Below are positions 1 through 7,012 of a DNA stretch of 64,000 nucleotides, piece after piece. A program made the translations under genes and the position numbers. Positions within the stretch are counted from its first letter, which is position 1; the number at the start of each line of letters is the position of its first letter. The notes beneath the pieces are model-generated. The model did not search any database. It had not been told where the DNA came from and saw nothing but the letters and a program-made list of their open reading frames with translations. The DNA lies in the NCBI RefSeq assembly GCF_023074835.1, contig NZ_JALLGW010000001.1:1612001-1676000 (forward strand), given 5' to 3'. The stretch comes from Halomarina salina (GTDB taxonomy: Archaea; Halobacteriota; Halobacteria; Halobacteriales; Haloarculaceae).

Positions 1-567
1 CTCGGCGGGTTCGGCATCGCCGCGGGCGTCGTCGTCGGCTTCGGCGGCCACACGCTCGGTCACCGCCTCTCGCACCTGGACCTCCCGTTCGACAGCACGG
101 CGGCCCAGCTATCGGCCCACGCGCTGTCGGCGGGCCTCATCATCGGACTCATCTACGGGTCGATGCCGGGCGTCGGCCTCCTCCTCGGCCTCGCGATCGT
201 CTCGCACAAGGGACCCGCGGGCTACGCCGCCGCCCGGCGACTCGTCCGCTCGGGTCGCTCGCCGTGGGTGATTCTCCTCCCCGCCGCGGGCGTCGGCATC
301 GCGGCGATTCCGTCGGCGTACGTCGGCCTCCCGAGCGTGGACGCCGTCAACGCGGCCGTCTTCGGCTTCGCCGCTGGCATCTTCCTCCACGTCGCGCTGG
401 ACTTCCTGCCGCGCTGTGAGGTCGGCAGCGAGGTGTCGGAGGTCGCGGGCATCACCGAACACGACCACGCGCTGCTCGACCAGTTGCGGACGCACGCCGT
501 CGTCTCGACGACGGTCGGCGCGCTGGTGGTGTTCGTCGCCTGGACGCTCCTCGAAGGCGGGTTCTGA
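1..567 (+). CDS. ZIP-family metal cation transporter, 3' part
   Basis: The frame is open from the first base, so the N-terminus lies outside the window; 188 codons remain. The protein is almost entirely hydrophobic, with about five membrane segments. The HKGPAGYA segment and the later HVALDFLPRCE segment match the conserved His-containing helices of ZIP (ZupT/SLC39-like) divalent-metal transporters. The family moves Zn2+, Fe2+ or related ions into the cytoplasm; the ion here cannot be told. The gene converges on the P450 gene that follows, with about 100 nt between them. Confidence 0.8.
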   Translation, partial: LGGFGIAAGVVVGFGGHTLGHRLSHLDLPFDSTAAQLSAHALSAGLIIGLIYGSMPGVGLLLGLAIVSHKGPAGYAAARRLVRSGRSPWVILLPAAGVGIAAIPSAYVGLPSVDAVNAAVFGFAAGIFLHVALDFLPRCEVGSEVSEVAGITEHDHALLDQLRTHAVVSTTVGALVVFVAWTLLEGGF

Positions 568-669
568 ACGCGTCACTGGCTCTCGGCTCGGTCTCGTGTC
601 GCGGCGGTATCCGAGTTCCGCCCAGGCTCACCGCGGTTCGGGTCGACCGCCGCTCGGCTCCACCGCCGC

Positions 670-2073
670 TCAGTTCCTCGGCGTCGCCACCCGTTCGCGG
701 ACGACGAGGTCCAGCCCGTCTCTCGGGCGGAGCGTCGTCCCGAACGCGAGTGCTAGCGGGTCGCCGCTCGCCGGTTCGAACGACACCTGCTGGGCCATCG
801 TCGCGACGACGAGCGTCAGTTCCTGCATCGCGAACCGCTGCCCGACGTAGTCGCGGGTGCCGCCGCCGAACGGGAAGTACGCGAACGCCGGACCGTCCCA
901 CGTCGCCCAGCGCTCCGGCCGGAACGTCTTCGGCGCGGTGAACCAGCGCGGGTCGTTGTGGACGACCCACTGGGGGAGGACGACCGTCGCGTCCGGGGGA
1001 ACGCGGTAGCCGGCGAGCTCGGTCTCCTCGGCGGCCCTGCGGACCGTCGCGTACTGGGGTGGATACCGCCTGAGCGACTCCCGGACGACGCGCTCGGTGT
1101 AGCCGAGGTCCGGCAGGTCAGCGGCCGTCGCCGACTCCGTCCCGAGGACGGCGTCGACCTCCGCCTGCAGTCGGTCGGCGACGCCGGGGTGCGTGGCCAG
1201 CGCGTACGCCGTGAACGTCAGCGCGGCCGCCGTCGTCTCGTGCCCGGCGACGAGGAGCCTGACCAGCTGGTCGCGGATGGCCGACTCGTCGAGGTCGACG
1301 TCCGAGTCGTCGGTGTGCAACAGCACCGAGAGCACGTCGTGTCGGTCCTCGACACGTTCCTCGTGTCGCCTGGCGACGAGGTCCGCCACCACGTCGTCGA
1401 ACGCCGACAGGGCCTGCCGGTAGCGGCGGTTCGTCCGCGTCGGCACCCAGTTCGGGACGAGCGGGGTCGCCGACAGCGCCTCCAGCGCCTCGTCGAACGC
1501 GTGAACCGCTTCGCGGATGCGCTCGCTGTCGCCCAGGCGCTCGCTCACACGCTCGCCCCGGTCGCCTCCGTTCTCCAGTTCGGAGCGTCGCTGCTGGTGG
1601 TCCGCGTCCGCCCCGAACAGGGCGTCGACGAGGACGTCCAGCGTCAGTTCGCGCATCGCTTCGTCGACGGGGACCGTCTCGCCGTCGTCCCACAGCGCCG
1701 CCATCGTCTCGGCGTGACGGACCGTCGTGTCGGCGTACGCGGCGACCCGGTCGGCGGTGAACGTCGTCTCCACGACGTTCTGCAGTCGTCGCCAGCGGTC
1801 GACGCCCGCCGTCCGCGGCCCGTCACCGAACAGTCCCACGGTCCGTTCGGAGAGCAGGTCGGGCGTGCGGTAAGTCGCGTCCTCGGAGACGAGCACCTGC
1901 TCGACCAGGTCAGGGTGCGAGACGACGTAGCGCTCGTCGCGGCCCACCTGCGCCCGGACCACGTCGCCGTACTCGGCGCAGGTCTCGTAGAACCCGCCGG
2001 GGTCGCGGAGGTACTGGAGGGTGTTCCCGAGAACCGGCAGACCGTCGGGTTCTGGCGGGTCTCCTCGGCTCAT
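670..2073 (-). CDS. Cytochrome P450 lacking the haem-thiolate cysteine
   Basis: 467 aa with the P450 landmarks: proline-rich start (DGLPVLGNTL), I-helix AGHETT, K-helix E-S-L-R and the PERW region. The haem-binding loop reads FGGGTRDYVGQRF, where the family has FxxGxRxCxG, so residue 409 (codon TAC, 847..849) is Tyr instead of the proximal Cys. The other P450 in this window (50564..51892) is clearly related and keeps CIG. The neighbouring residues also differ (RDYVG against RHCIG), so one base error does not explain it. I chose the ATG at 2073 because GGAGG lies five bases before it; GTG at 2079 is possible. Either a non-thiolate haem protein or a decayed monooxygenase; the frame is otherwise intact. 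Confidence 0.85.
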   Translation of the reverse strand: MSRGDPPEPDGLPVLGNTLQYLRDPGGFYETCAEYGDVVRAQVGRDERYVVSHPDLVEQVLVSEDATYRTPDLLSERTVGLFGDGPRTAGVDRWRRLQNVVETTFTADRVAAYADTTVRHAETMAALWDDGETVPVDEAMRELTLDVLVDALFGADADHQQRRSELENGGDRGERVSERLGDSERIREAVHAFDEALEALSATPLVPNWVPTRTNRRYRQALSAFDDVVADLVARRHEERVEDRHDVLSVLLHTDDSDVDLDESAIRDQLVRLLVAGHETTAAALTFTAYALATHPGVADRLQAEVDAVLGTESATAADLPDLGYTERVVRESLRRYPPQYATVRRAAEETELAGYRVPPDATVVLPQWVVHNDPRWFTAPKTFRPERWATWDGPAFAYFPFGGGTRDYVGQRFAMQELTLVVATMAQQVSFEPASGDPLALAFGTTLRPRDGLDLVVRERVATPRN

Positions 2074-2101
2074 TGCCACCTCCTCGTCGCCCGATTTGAT
2101 A

Positions 2102-2121
2102 ACAGTTGGCTCTACAACTGT
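2102..2121. promoter_or_regulatory. Inverted repeat upstream of the Tyr-P450 promoter
   Basis: A perfect 7-bp inverted repeat, ACAGTTG-6 nt-CAACTGT, lies about 30 nt before the P450 start codon. It adjoins an AT-rich stretch (reverse strand TTATCAAAT, about 2090-2099) that could be the TATA element. The position suggests an operator at the TATA/BRE region. The regulator is unknown. Confidence 0.4.
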
Positions 2122-2222
2122 GGGTCAGCCCGACTGGGGACGGACAGGACACCCACCTCTTCGACGAGGGAGAACGCAGGGGAGGAGCGGATACGCCCCG
2201 CGACGCGCGCTCGTCCGGTCGG

Positions 2223-2549
2223 TCAGTCCTCCTTCCACTTGTAGACCGCCTCGGAGCCACAGTCGGGACACCGGTCGGGGAACCCGTCGTCGAGTTTCCC
2301 CATCTCGCCACAGTCGTCACAGCGCCACATGATGTAGCCCTCGCCGAACTCGTGTCCGGGTTCGTGTTCCTGCTCGGTCTCCTCGGCGTCGGCGACCTCC
2401 GAGTCCCACTCGTCCTGGTCCGTCGAGACCTCGAATCCGCGGCCCGTCAGTTCCACGATGACGCCGAGTTCCTCGCCCGAGTCGTTGTAGACGGTCACGC
2501 CCGTCTCGATGGGTACCTGTTCGTCCTCGGCTGACTGCTCTGGGGTCAT
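2223..2549 (-). CDS. Small acidic zinc-ribbon protein (DUF7130-like)
   Basis: 108 aa. The N-terminal part is a small beta-rich domain (VTVYNDSGEELGVIVEL). A long acidic linker (about residues 50-75) follows, then a C-terminal rubredoxin-like zinc ribbon: WRCDDCG ... DRCPDCGSEAVYKW. Four cysteines in two CxxC pairs would bind one zinc. The family is a haloarchaeal conserved one of unknown role. The frame is open further upstream, but the ATG at 2549 begins where conserved-looking sequence begins. It lies on the same strand as tfs, about 100 nt downstream, and may be transcribed with it. Confidence 0.75.
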   Translation of the reverse strand: MTPEQSAEDEQVPIETGVTVYNDSGEELGVIVELTGRGFEVSTDQDEWDSEVADAEETEQEHEPGHEFGEGYIMWRCDDCGEMGKLDDGFPDRCPDCGSEAVYKWKED

Positions 2550-2652
2550 GTCCGGTGGTCGGTGTTCCCCTCGCTTGACCCCGAGGCCTGCGTGCACTGG
2601 GGGGACGCGCTCGTCTCCCGAAGACGGTCTCCAGGCCGACGCTCTCGGCGGT

Positions 2653-2973
2653 TCAGCTGTAGCCGCGCCACCGGTGGCCACACTCGGTGCACTTGAAGAA
2701 GCGCGTCGGCGGTTCGTCGGCGCTCCCGGTCTGCTTGATGGTGTACCACGCCCGGTCGTTGCCACACTGGTCGCAGGTCTCCTCGGCGGTTGGTTTCCCC
2801 TCGTCGGCGGCGTCCTCGGTCGTCTCGATGACGTCGTCGAACGTCTGTGACTCGGTGGAGACGTACTTCGCCGCCTCCGCCTCGTCCTTCACGACGCGGG
2901 CACCACACGACGAGCAGACCATCTCGCCCCCATCGGCGTGCATCAGCGAGCCGCAGTCGTCGCAGAACTGCAT
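2653..2973 (-). CDS. tfs: Transcription factor S (TFIIS/RPB9-like RNA cleavage factor)
   Basis: 106 aa, the usual TFS length. The N-terminal zinc ribbon has CDDCG and CSSCG; a linker follows; the C-terminal ribbon has CDQCGN ... FFKCTECGHRW. The loop ADEPPTRFF carries the Asp-Glu pair that, in TFIIS and archaeal TFS, enters the polymerase active site and stimulates cleavage of backtracked RNA. The ATG at 2973 is the start expected for the family. The promoter (reverse strand CTTTTCC, about 2994-3003) is 20-30 nt upstream. It is divergent from the DUF1508 gene at 3064. Confidence 0.93.
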   Translation of the reverse strand: MQFCDDCGSLMHADGGEMVCSSCGARVVKDEAEAAKYVSTESQTFDDVIETTEDAADEGKPTAEETCDQCGNDRAWYTIKQTGSADEPPTRFFKCTECGHRWRGYS

Positions 2974-3063
2974 GGCCTCCGGTACGCGCCGGCGGTGGAA
3001 AAGTGACCGGGAGCGCTCTCGTCTCGGGCGTGAACCTTTCCTCGCGGAGAGCGTAGTGGAGCT

Positions 3064-3690
3064 ATGACAGACGAGACGCGCGTGACGGCGCACCTGACCG
3101 TCGACGTGGACGAGGCGGACCTGTCGCTCGGAACGTCGGCCGTCGAGGACGCGGTGACGGAACTGGTCGGCCCCGGCGTGGCGGGCGAACTCCGACTCAC
3201 CGTGCGACGGTCCGGAGGGGGCGCAGGCGAGGCCGGGACCGACGTCGCGGAAGCCAGCACCTCGCCAGAGGACCCGACGAACGTGGTCGAGACGGACGAG
3301 GACGGCGACGAGTCCGGTCCGTCGGCCAGCGAAGCAGAACCCAGTGACGCCAGCGACGCTGGCAACTCTACCGACGCCACCGACGCCACCGACACCACCG
3401 ACGCCACCGACGCGAGTGATTCTGCCGACGCGAGCGACTCCACCGGCGACGGCGGAGACGCCGCCGAGGAGACGCCCGGTCCCGCACCCACCGGCTCGCC
3501 GTCCGACGAGACGAAGGCCAACTTCGAGGTGTACGAGGACCGCGCCGGGCAGTTCCGCTGGCGACTCGTCCACGACAACGGGAACGTCATCGCCGACTCC
3601 GGCGAGGGCTACTCGACCTGGGCTGGCGCGGAGAACGGCCTGCGGAGCGTCAAGCGCAACGCGCCCGGCGCGGCCGTCGAACGCCTCTAG
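3064..3690 (+). CDS. DUF1508 (YegP-like) domain protein with Asp/Thr-rich linker
   Basis: 208 aa in three parts. Residues 1-60 include a short beta-alpha segment (TAHLTVDVDEADLSL...). Residues about 60-150 are a low-complexity acidic linker made partly of Thr-Asp-Ala and Ala-Ser-Asp units. Residues about 155-205 are a DUF1508 domain: FEVYEDRAGQFRWRLVHDNG, then DSGEGY and a final NGLRSVKRNAPGA. DUF1508 proteins are small beta-rich proteins of unknown biochemical role. The gene is divergent from tfs and probably leaderless or nearly so. Confidence 0.8.
   Translation: MTDETRVTAHLTVDVDEADLSLGTSAVEDAVTELVGPGVAGELRLTVRRSGGGAGEAGTDVAEASTSPEDPTNVVETDEDGDESGPSASEAEPSDASDAGNSTDATDATDTTDATDASDSADASDSTGDGGDAAEETPGPAPTGSPSDETKANFEVYEDRAGQFRWRLVHDNGNVIADSGEGYSTWAGAENGLRSVKRNAPGAAVERL
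3370..3414 (+). repeat. In-frame 9-nt tandem repeat (Thr-Asp-Ala units)
   Basis: Five consecutive copies of a 9-mer ACCGACGCC, with single-base variants, encode TDA/TDT units in the linker of the DUF1508 protein. Looser Ala-Ser-Asp units follow to about 3450. The unit is a multiple of three, so copy changes would keep the frame. Confidence 0.75.
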
Positions 3691-3699
3691 CGCTCCCGG

Positions 3700-4581
3700 T
3701 CACCCCACGTCGATACCCGGGAGCGCGCCCTCGGCGTCGACGAGGTGGTTGACGCTCCCGCGCTCGCCCACGTCGGCGGGGCTGGCGATGGTGGCGTGCG
3801 TGAACGCGAGGCCGCGTTCGACGGCCGCCTGCAGGTCGTCGCCGTGGGCGAGTCGAGCCGCGATGGCGCTGGCGAGCGTACAGCCCGACCCGTGGGTCGA
3901 GTCGGTGGCGACGCGGTCGCTCTCGAACACGGCCTCGTCGTCGCCCGTGACGAGGGTGTCCCTGACGGTATCGTCGGTGTCGACGTGCCCGCCCTTCAGG
4001 AGCGTCGCGTCGGCTCCGCGCTCGCGGAACCCGGCGGCCGCGTCGCGGACGCTCGCGGCCGAGTCGGGGCGGACGCCGGTCACCGCCTCCGCCTCGTCCG
4101 CGTTCGGCGTGACGAGCGTCGCCCGCTCGAACAGCGCGTCGTAGGCGTCGACGGCCGCCGGGTCCAGCAGCGTGTCGCCCGCCGAGGAGACCATCACCGG
4201 GTCGACGACGACCTGTCCGTCGAAGTCGTCGAGCAGCTCGGTCACCGTCCGCACGATGGACTCCGTGGCGAGCATCCCGACCTTCACCGCGCGGACGTCG
4301 AAGTCCTCGGTGACCGCCTCGAACTGCGCGCGCACCTCCTCGGTCGGGAGCGTGTGGACCGAGTCGACGCTGTGGCTGTTCTGGGCGGTCAGCGCGACGC
4401 AGACCGACCCGCCGTAGACGCCGAGTCGGGTCATCGTCTTCAGGTCGGCCTGGATGCCCGCGCCGCCCCCCGAGTCGCTGGACGCTATCGTCAGCGCGTA
4501 CGGCGGGCGTTCCGGCGTCGGTTCGGCTCCCTTCTCGCCACCGTCTACGCCGTGCTCGGAGCCGCCACCGTCGTCGCTCAT
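3700..4581 (-). CDS. thiD: Hydroxymethylpyrimidine/phosphomethylpyrimidine kinase
   Basis: 293 aa. It phosphorylates HMP and HMP-phosphate to HMP-PP for thiamine synthesis. Ribokinase-like features: IASSDSGGGAGIQADLKT near residue 30, VKVGMLAT, VVDPVMVSSAGDTLL, the anion-hole motif DSTHGSGCTLASAIAA, and a C-terminal helix. It lacks the C-terminal ThiN domain fused to ThiD in some archaea. Its ATG overlaps the thiM stop (ATGA, 4578..4581), so it is the last gene of thiE-thiM-thiD and probably translationally coupled. The first 25 residues are a disordered acidic/glycine-rich extension. Confidence 0.95.
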   Translation of the reverse strand: MSDDGGGSEHGVDGGEKGAEPTPERPPYALTIASSDSGGGAGIQADLKTMTRLGVYGGSVCVALTAQNSHSVDSVHTLPTEEVRAQFEAVTEDFDVRAVKVGMLATESIVRTVTELLDDFDGQVVVDPVMVSSAGDTLLDPAAVDAYDALFERATLVTPNADEAEAVTGVRPDSAASVRDAAAGFRERGADATLLKGGHVDTDDTVRDTLVTGDDEAVFESDRVATDSTHGSGCTLASAIAARLAHGDDLQAAVERGLAFTHATIASPADVGERGSVNHLVDAEGALPGIDVG

Positions 4582-5444
4582 CGGCCGACCACCCGCTCGA
4601 CGCGCTCCTCGCCAGTCTCGGGCTCGGTGCCGGCCAGTCCCGCCACCGCGTCGCGGAACGCCGTCTCGTAGCTCGCGGGGCCGTGGTACTCGCCGAACTC
4701 CTCCGCGGCGGCCGCCTCGCCGGCGAGTCCGAACGCGACGGTCCCCGCGAGCGCCGCACGGTGGGTGTCCAGGTCGCTCCCGGCGAACGCGGCGAGCGTC
4801 CCGCCGAGCATACAGCCGGTGCCGACGACGGTTCCCATCGCCGGGTCGCCCGCGTGGACCTCGTGGGCGTCGTCGCCCGTCGCCACCACGTCCACCTCGC
4901 CCGAAGCGACGACCACGGCTCCCGTCTCGCGGGCCAGTGCGACGGCCGTCTCTGCGATGTCGGCGTACTCCCCGACCGACTCGACGCCCCGGACCTCGCC
5001 CGCGCTCCCGTCGTGGTCGGCGACGTCGGCCGCGAGCGCGCTCACCTCGCCGTAGTTGCCCTTGACGACGGCGGCGTCCAGATCGGTGACGAGTCGAGCC
5101 GCGACCCGCGAGCGCGTCGGGGTCGCACCGACACCGACCGGGTCGACGACGACGGGGACGCCGTGGTCGTTCGCCGCGTGCCCCGCCGCCAGCATCGCGG
5201 CCTCGCCCGTCTCGCTGACGGTGCCCATGTTGAGCAGGCACGCCTGCGCCCCGGCGACCATGTCCGCCACCTCGCGTTCGTCGTCCGACATCACCGGGAG
5301 GCCGCCCCAGTGGAGGATGACGTTCGCCACGGCGTTGACCGTCACCTCGTTGGTGAGCGCGTTCACGAGCGGCGTCGCGTCGGCGACGGCCGCGAGCGCG
5401 TCCGGGACGTCCACGGTGACGCCCGAGGGTGCGGAGCTACTCAC
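4578..5444 (-). CDS. thiM: Hydroxyethylthiazole kinase
   Basis: 288 aa. It phosphorylates 4-methyl-5-(2-hydroxyethyl)thiazole in thiazole salvage. Family motifs: PLVNALTNEVTVNAVAN, LHWGGLPVM, LLNMGT, VVDPVGVGAT, VKGNYGE, and the catalytic GTGCMLGG loop. The start codon is GTG at 5444, whose first bases overlap the thiE stop (GTGA). Middle gene of thiE-thiM-thiD. Kinases for both HMP and thiazole beside thiE suggest salvage as well as joining of the two halves of thiamine. Confidence 0.95.
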   Translation of the reverse strand: MSSSAPSGVTVDVPDALAAVADATPLVNALTNEVTVNAVANVILHWGGLPVMSDDEREVADMVAGAQACLLNMGTVSETGEAAMLAAGHAANDHGVPVVVDPVGVGATPTRSRVAARLVTDLDAAVVKGNYGEVSALAADVADHDGSAGEVRGVESVGEYADIAETAVALARETGAVVVASGEVDVVATGDDAHEVHAGDPAMGTVVGTGCMLGGTLAAFAGSDLDTHRAALAGTVAFGLAGEAAAAEEFGEYHGPASYETAFRDAVAGLAGTEPETGEERVERVVGR

Positions 5445-6085
5445 CGCCCGGCCCTCCCCGCGGCGACCGCCTCGCCCAACTGCTCGGTCGCCCGCCGCGG
5501 GTCGTCAGCGGCCGTGATGGCGGAGATGACGGCGACGCCGTCGGCCCCTGCCGCGGCGACGGACTCGGCGTTCGCGACGGTGATACCGCCGATGCCGACG
5601 AACGGCAGGGCCGTCGCCTCGCGGATGGCTCGAACCCGGTCGAGACCGACCTCGGACTGCTCGTCGCTCACGTCCTTCGAGTCGGTGCGGAACACCGCGC
5701 CGACGCCGAGGTAGTCCGCGCCGGCCGCTTCGGCGTCTCGTGCCCCCTCGACGGTCGAGACGGACCGCCCGACGATGGCGTCCTCGCCCAGTTGCTCGCG
5801 GGCGACGCGCACCGGCAGGTCGTCGTCTCCGAGGTGGACGCCGTCGGCGTCGACGGCGCGGGCGAGGTCGATCCGGTCGTTGACGACGAGCGGGACGCCC
5901 GCATCGCGCGTCGTCGCTCGCAGTTCGCGACCGAGGTGGTACCGCTCGCGTGCCGTCGCTCCCTTCTCCCGCAACTGCACCGCGTCGACGCCGCCGTCGA
6001 TGGCCGCCTGTACCACGTCGACCGTCGAGCGCGCCCCCGAGCGCGCTGCGCCCGTGACGAGGTACGTCCGGAACTGGTGATTCAT
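5441..6085 (-). CDS. thiE: Thiamine-phosphate synthase
   Basis: 214 aa TIM-barrel enzyme joining HMP-PP and thiazole phosphate to thiamine phosphate. Motifs: QLREKGATARE, VNDRIDLARAVDADGVHLGDDDLPV, GRSVST, ADYLGVGAVFRTDSKD, and FVGIGGITVAN near the C-terminus. The frame continues upstream to 6115, but the ATG at 6085 (MNHQFRTYLVTG) matches the normal start of the barrel. First gene of the operon; a set of inverted repeats precedes it. Confidence 0.95.
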   Translation of the reverse strand: MNHQFRTYLVTGAARSGARSTVDVVQAAIDGGVDAVQLREKGATARERYHLGRELRATTRDAGVPLVVNDRIDLARAVDADGVHLGDDDLPVRVAREQLGEDAIVGRSVSTVEGARDAEAAGADYLGVGAVFRTDSKDVSDEQSEVGLDRVRAIREATALPFVGIGGITVANAESVAAAGADGVAVISAITAADDPRRATEQLGEAVAAGRAGR

Positions 6086-6090
6086 TGGTT

Positions 6091-6127
6091 GTAGTCGCCA
6101 GTTGTGGCTCGCCACGCAAACGACTAC
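6091..6127. promoter_or_regulatory. Inverted repeats just upstream of thiE
   Basis: GTAGTCG (6091-6097) and CGACTAC (6121-6127) form a 7-bp inverted repeat around the promoter-proximal region. Nested inside is a 5-bp repeat with a 2-nt spacer, GTGGC-TC-GCCAC (6104-6115). In haloarchaea thiamine genes are thought to be controlled by a DNA-binding ThiN-type regulator rather than a riboswitch, so this is a candidate operator. The assignment is inference from position only. Confidence 0.3.
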
Positions 6128-6209
6128 CGGCCGCAGGTGCCGGTCGCTGGCTGGCCGAGTGGCACACCGTCAGCAGCCTGAAGTCCTCGAACCACCTCTA
6201 GAGGGCGTC

Positions 6210-6971
6210 ATGAGCAACGCTGGGTGGGGGCGGGTCGTGGTCGTCACGGGTGCGAACGAGGGTATCGGCTACCACCTGTCGAGCGCACTGCTGGACGACG
6301 GCTACCGGGTCGCCGGACTCGACGTGGCGAGCGAGGGGTTCCGACGACTGGAGGAGCAGTATCCCGAGTCGGCGCGCTACTACGACTGCGACGTGACCGC
6401 GGACGACGACGTCGAGCGAGCCATCGACGCGGTCATCGACGAGTGGGGGCGCATCGACGTCCTCGTCAACAACGCCGCGATCTTCGAGTTCGGAGCGTTC
6501 GAGGAGCAGTCCATCGACGCGACCAGACGCGAGTTCGAGGTGAACTACTTCGGCTACACCCGGACGATTCGCGCCGTCCTGCCGCATATGCTGGCCCGGG
6601 GGAGAGGCATCGTCCACAACGTGAGTTCCGGCGTCGCCCTCGTCGGACATCCCGGTCTCTCGGGGTACGCATCGACGAAGGGCGCTATCGAGGCGCTCAC
6701 TCGCTCGCTCCGGATGGAACTGCACGGCACTGGCGTCTCGGTGACGTCGATGTATCCGCCGCTGACGAACACGCGGTCGGCCGCCGAACTCGACTACCCG
6801 TCGTTCGCGCTGAACGACCCGGCCGAGGTGGGTCGAAAGCTGGCCGACCGTATCGAGTCGACCGGGCCGGAAATCTACGCCGACTGGCAGACGAGAATCG
6901 GGTTAGCTCTCACCCAGCGAATCCCCTCTCTCGCACGGAAGGGAACAGAACGGTTCGTCCCGGCGAGGTGA
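6210..6971 (+). CDS. Short-chain dehydrogenase/reductase
   Basis: 253 aa, classical SDR length. The N-terminal Rossmann motif is TGANEGIGYHL (a TGxxxGIG loop). NNAAIFEFGAF follows, then the active site: Ser in NVSSGVALVG and YxxxK in GYASTKGAIEAL. The Asp in AGLDVA after the second strand suggests preference for NAD(H). The substrate cannot be told. The start is the ATG at 6210, just before the first strand; the upstream in-frame stretch does not look like SDR sequence. It is divergent from thiE and ends against the PitA gene. Confidence 0.9.
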   Translation: MSNAGWGRVVVVTGANEGIGYHLSSALLDDGYRVAGLDVASEGFRRLEEQYPESARYYDCDVTADDDVERAIDAVIDEWGRIDVLVNNAAIFEFGAFEEQSIDATRREFEVNYFGYTRTIRAVLPHMLARGRGIVHNVSSGVALVGHPGLSGYASTKGAIEALTRSLRMELHGTGVSVTSMYPPLTNTRSAAELDYPSFALNDPAEVGRKLADRIESTGPEIYADWQTRIGLALTQRIPSLARKGTERFVPAR

Positions 6972-7012
6972 GCGTGCCCTGACGACGAGACAGGGGACGG
7001 TGAGCGACGTGC

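Noticed and set aside
847-852. Sequencing error as the cause of the missing P450 cysteine
   Set aside because: TGC to TAC would need one change, but the residues on both sides also differ from the paralogue, so a single error is not the simplest explanation; it still cannot be excluded.
6086-6209. TPP riboswitch upstream of thiE
   Set aside because: The conserved CUGAGA and related core motifs of the THI element are absent; only short inverted repeats are visible, and haloarchaeal thiamine control is thought to use a protein.
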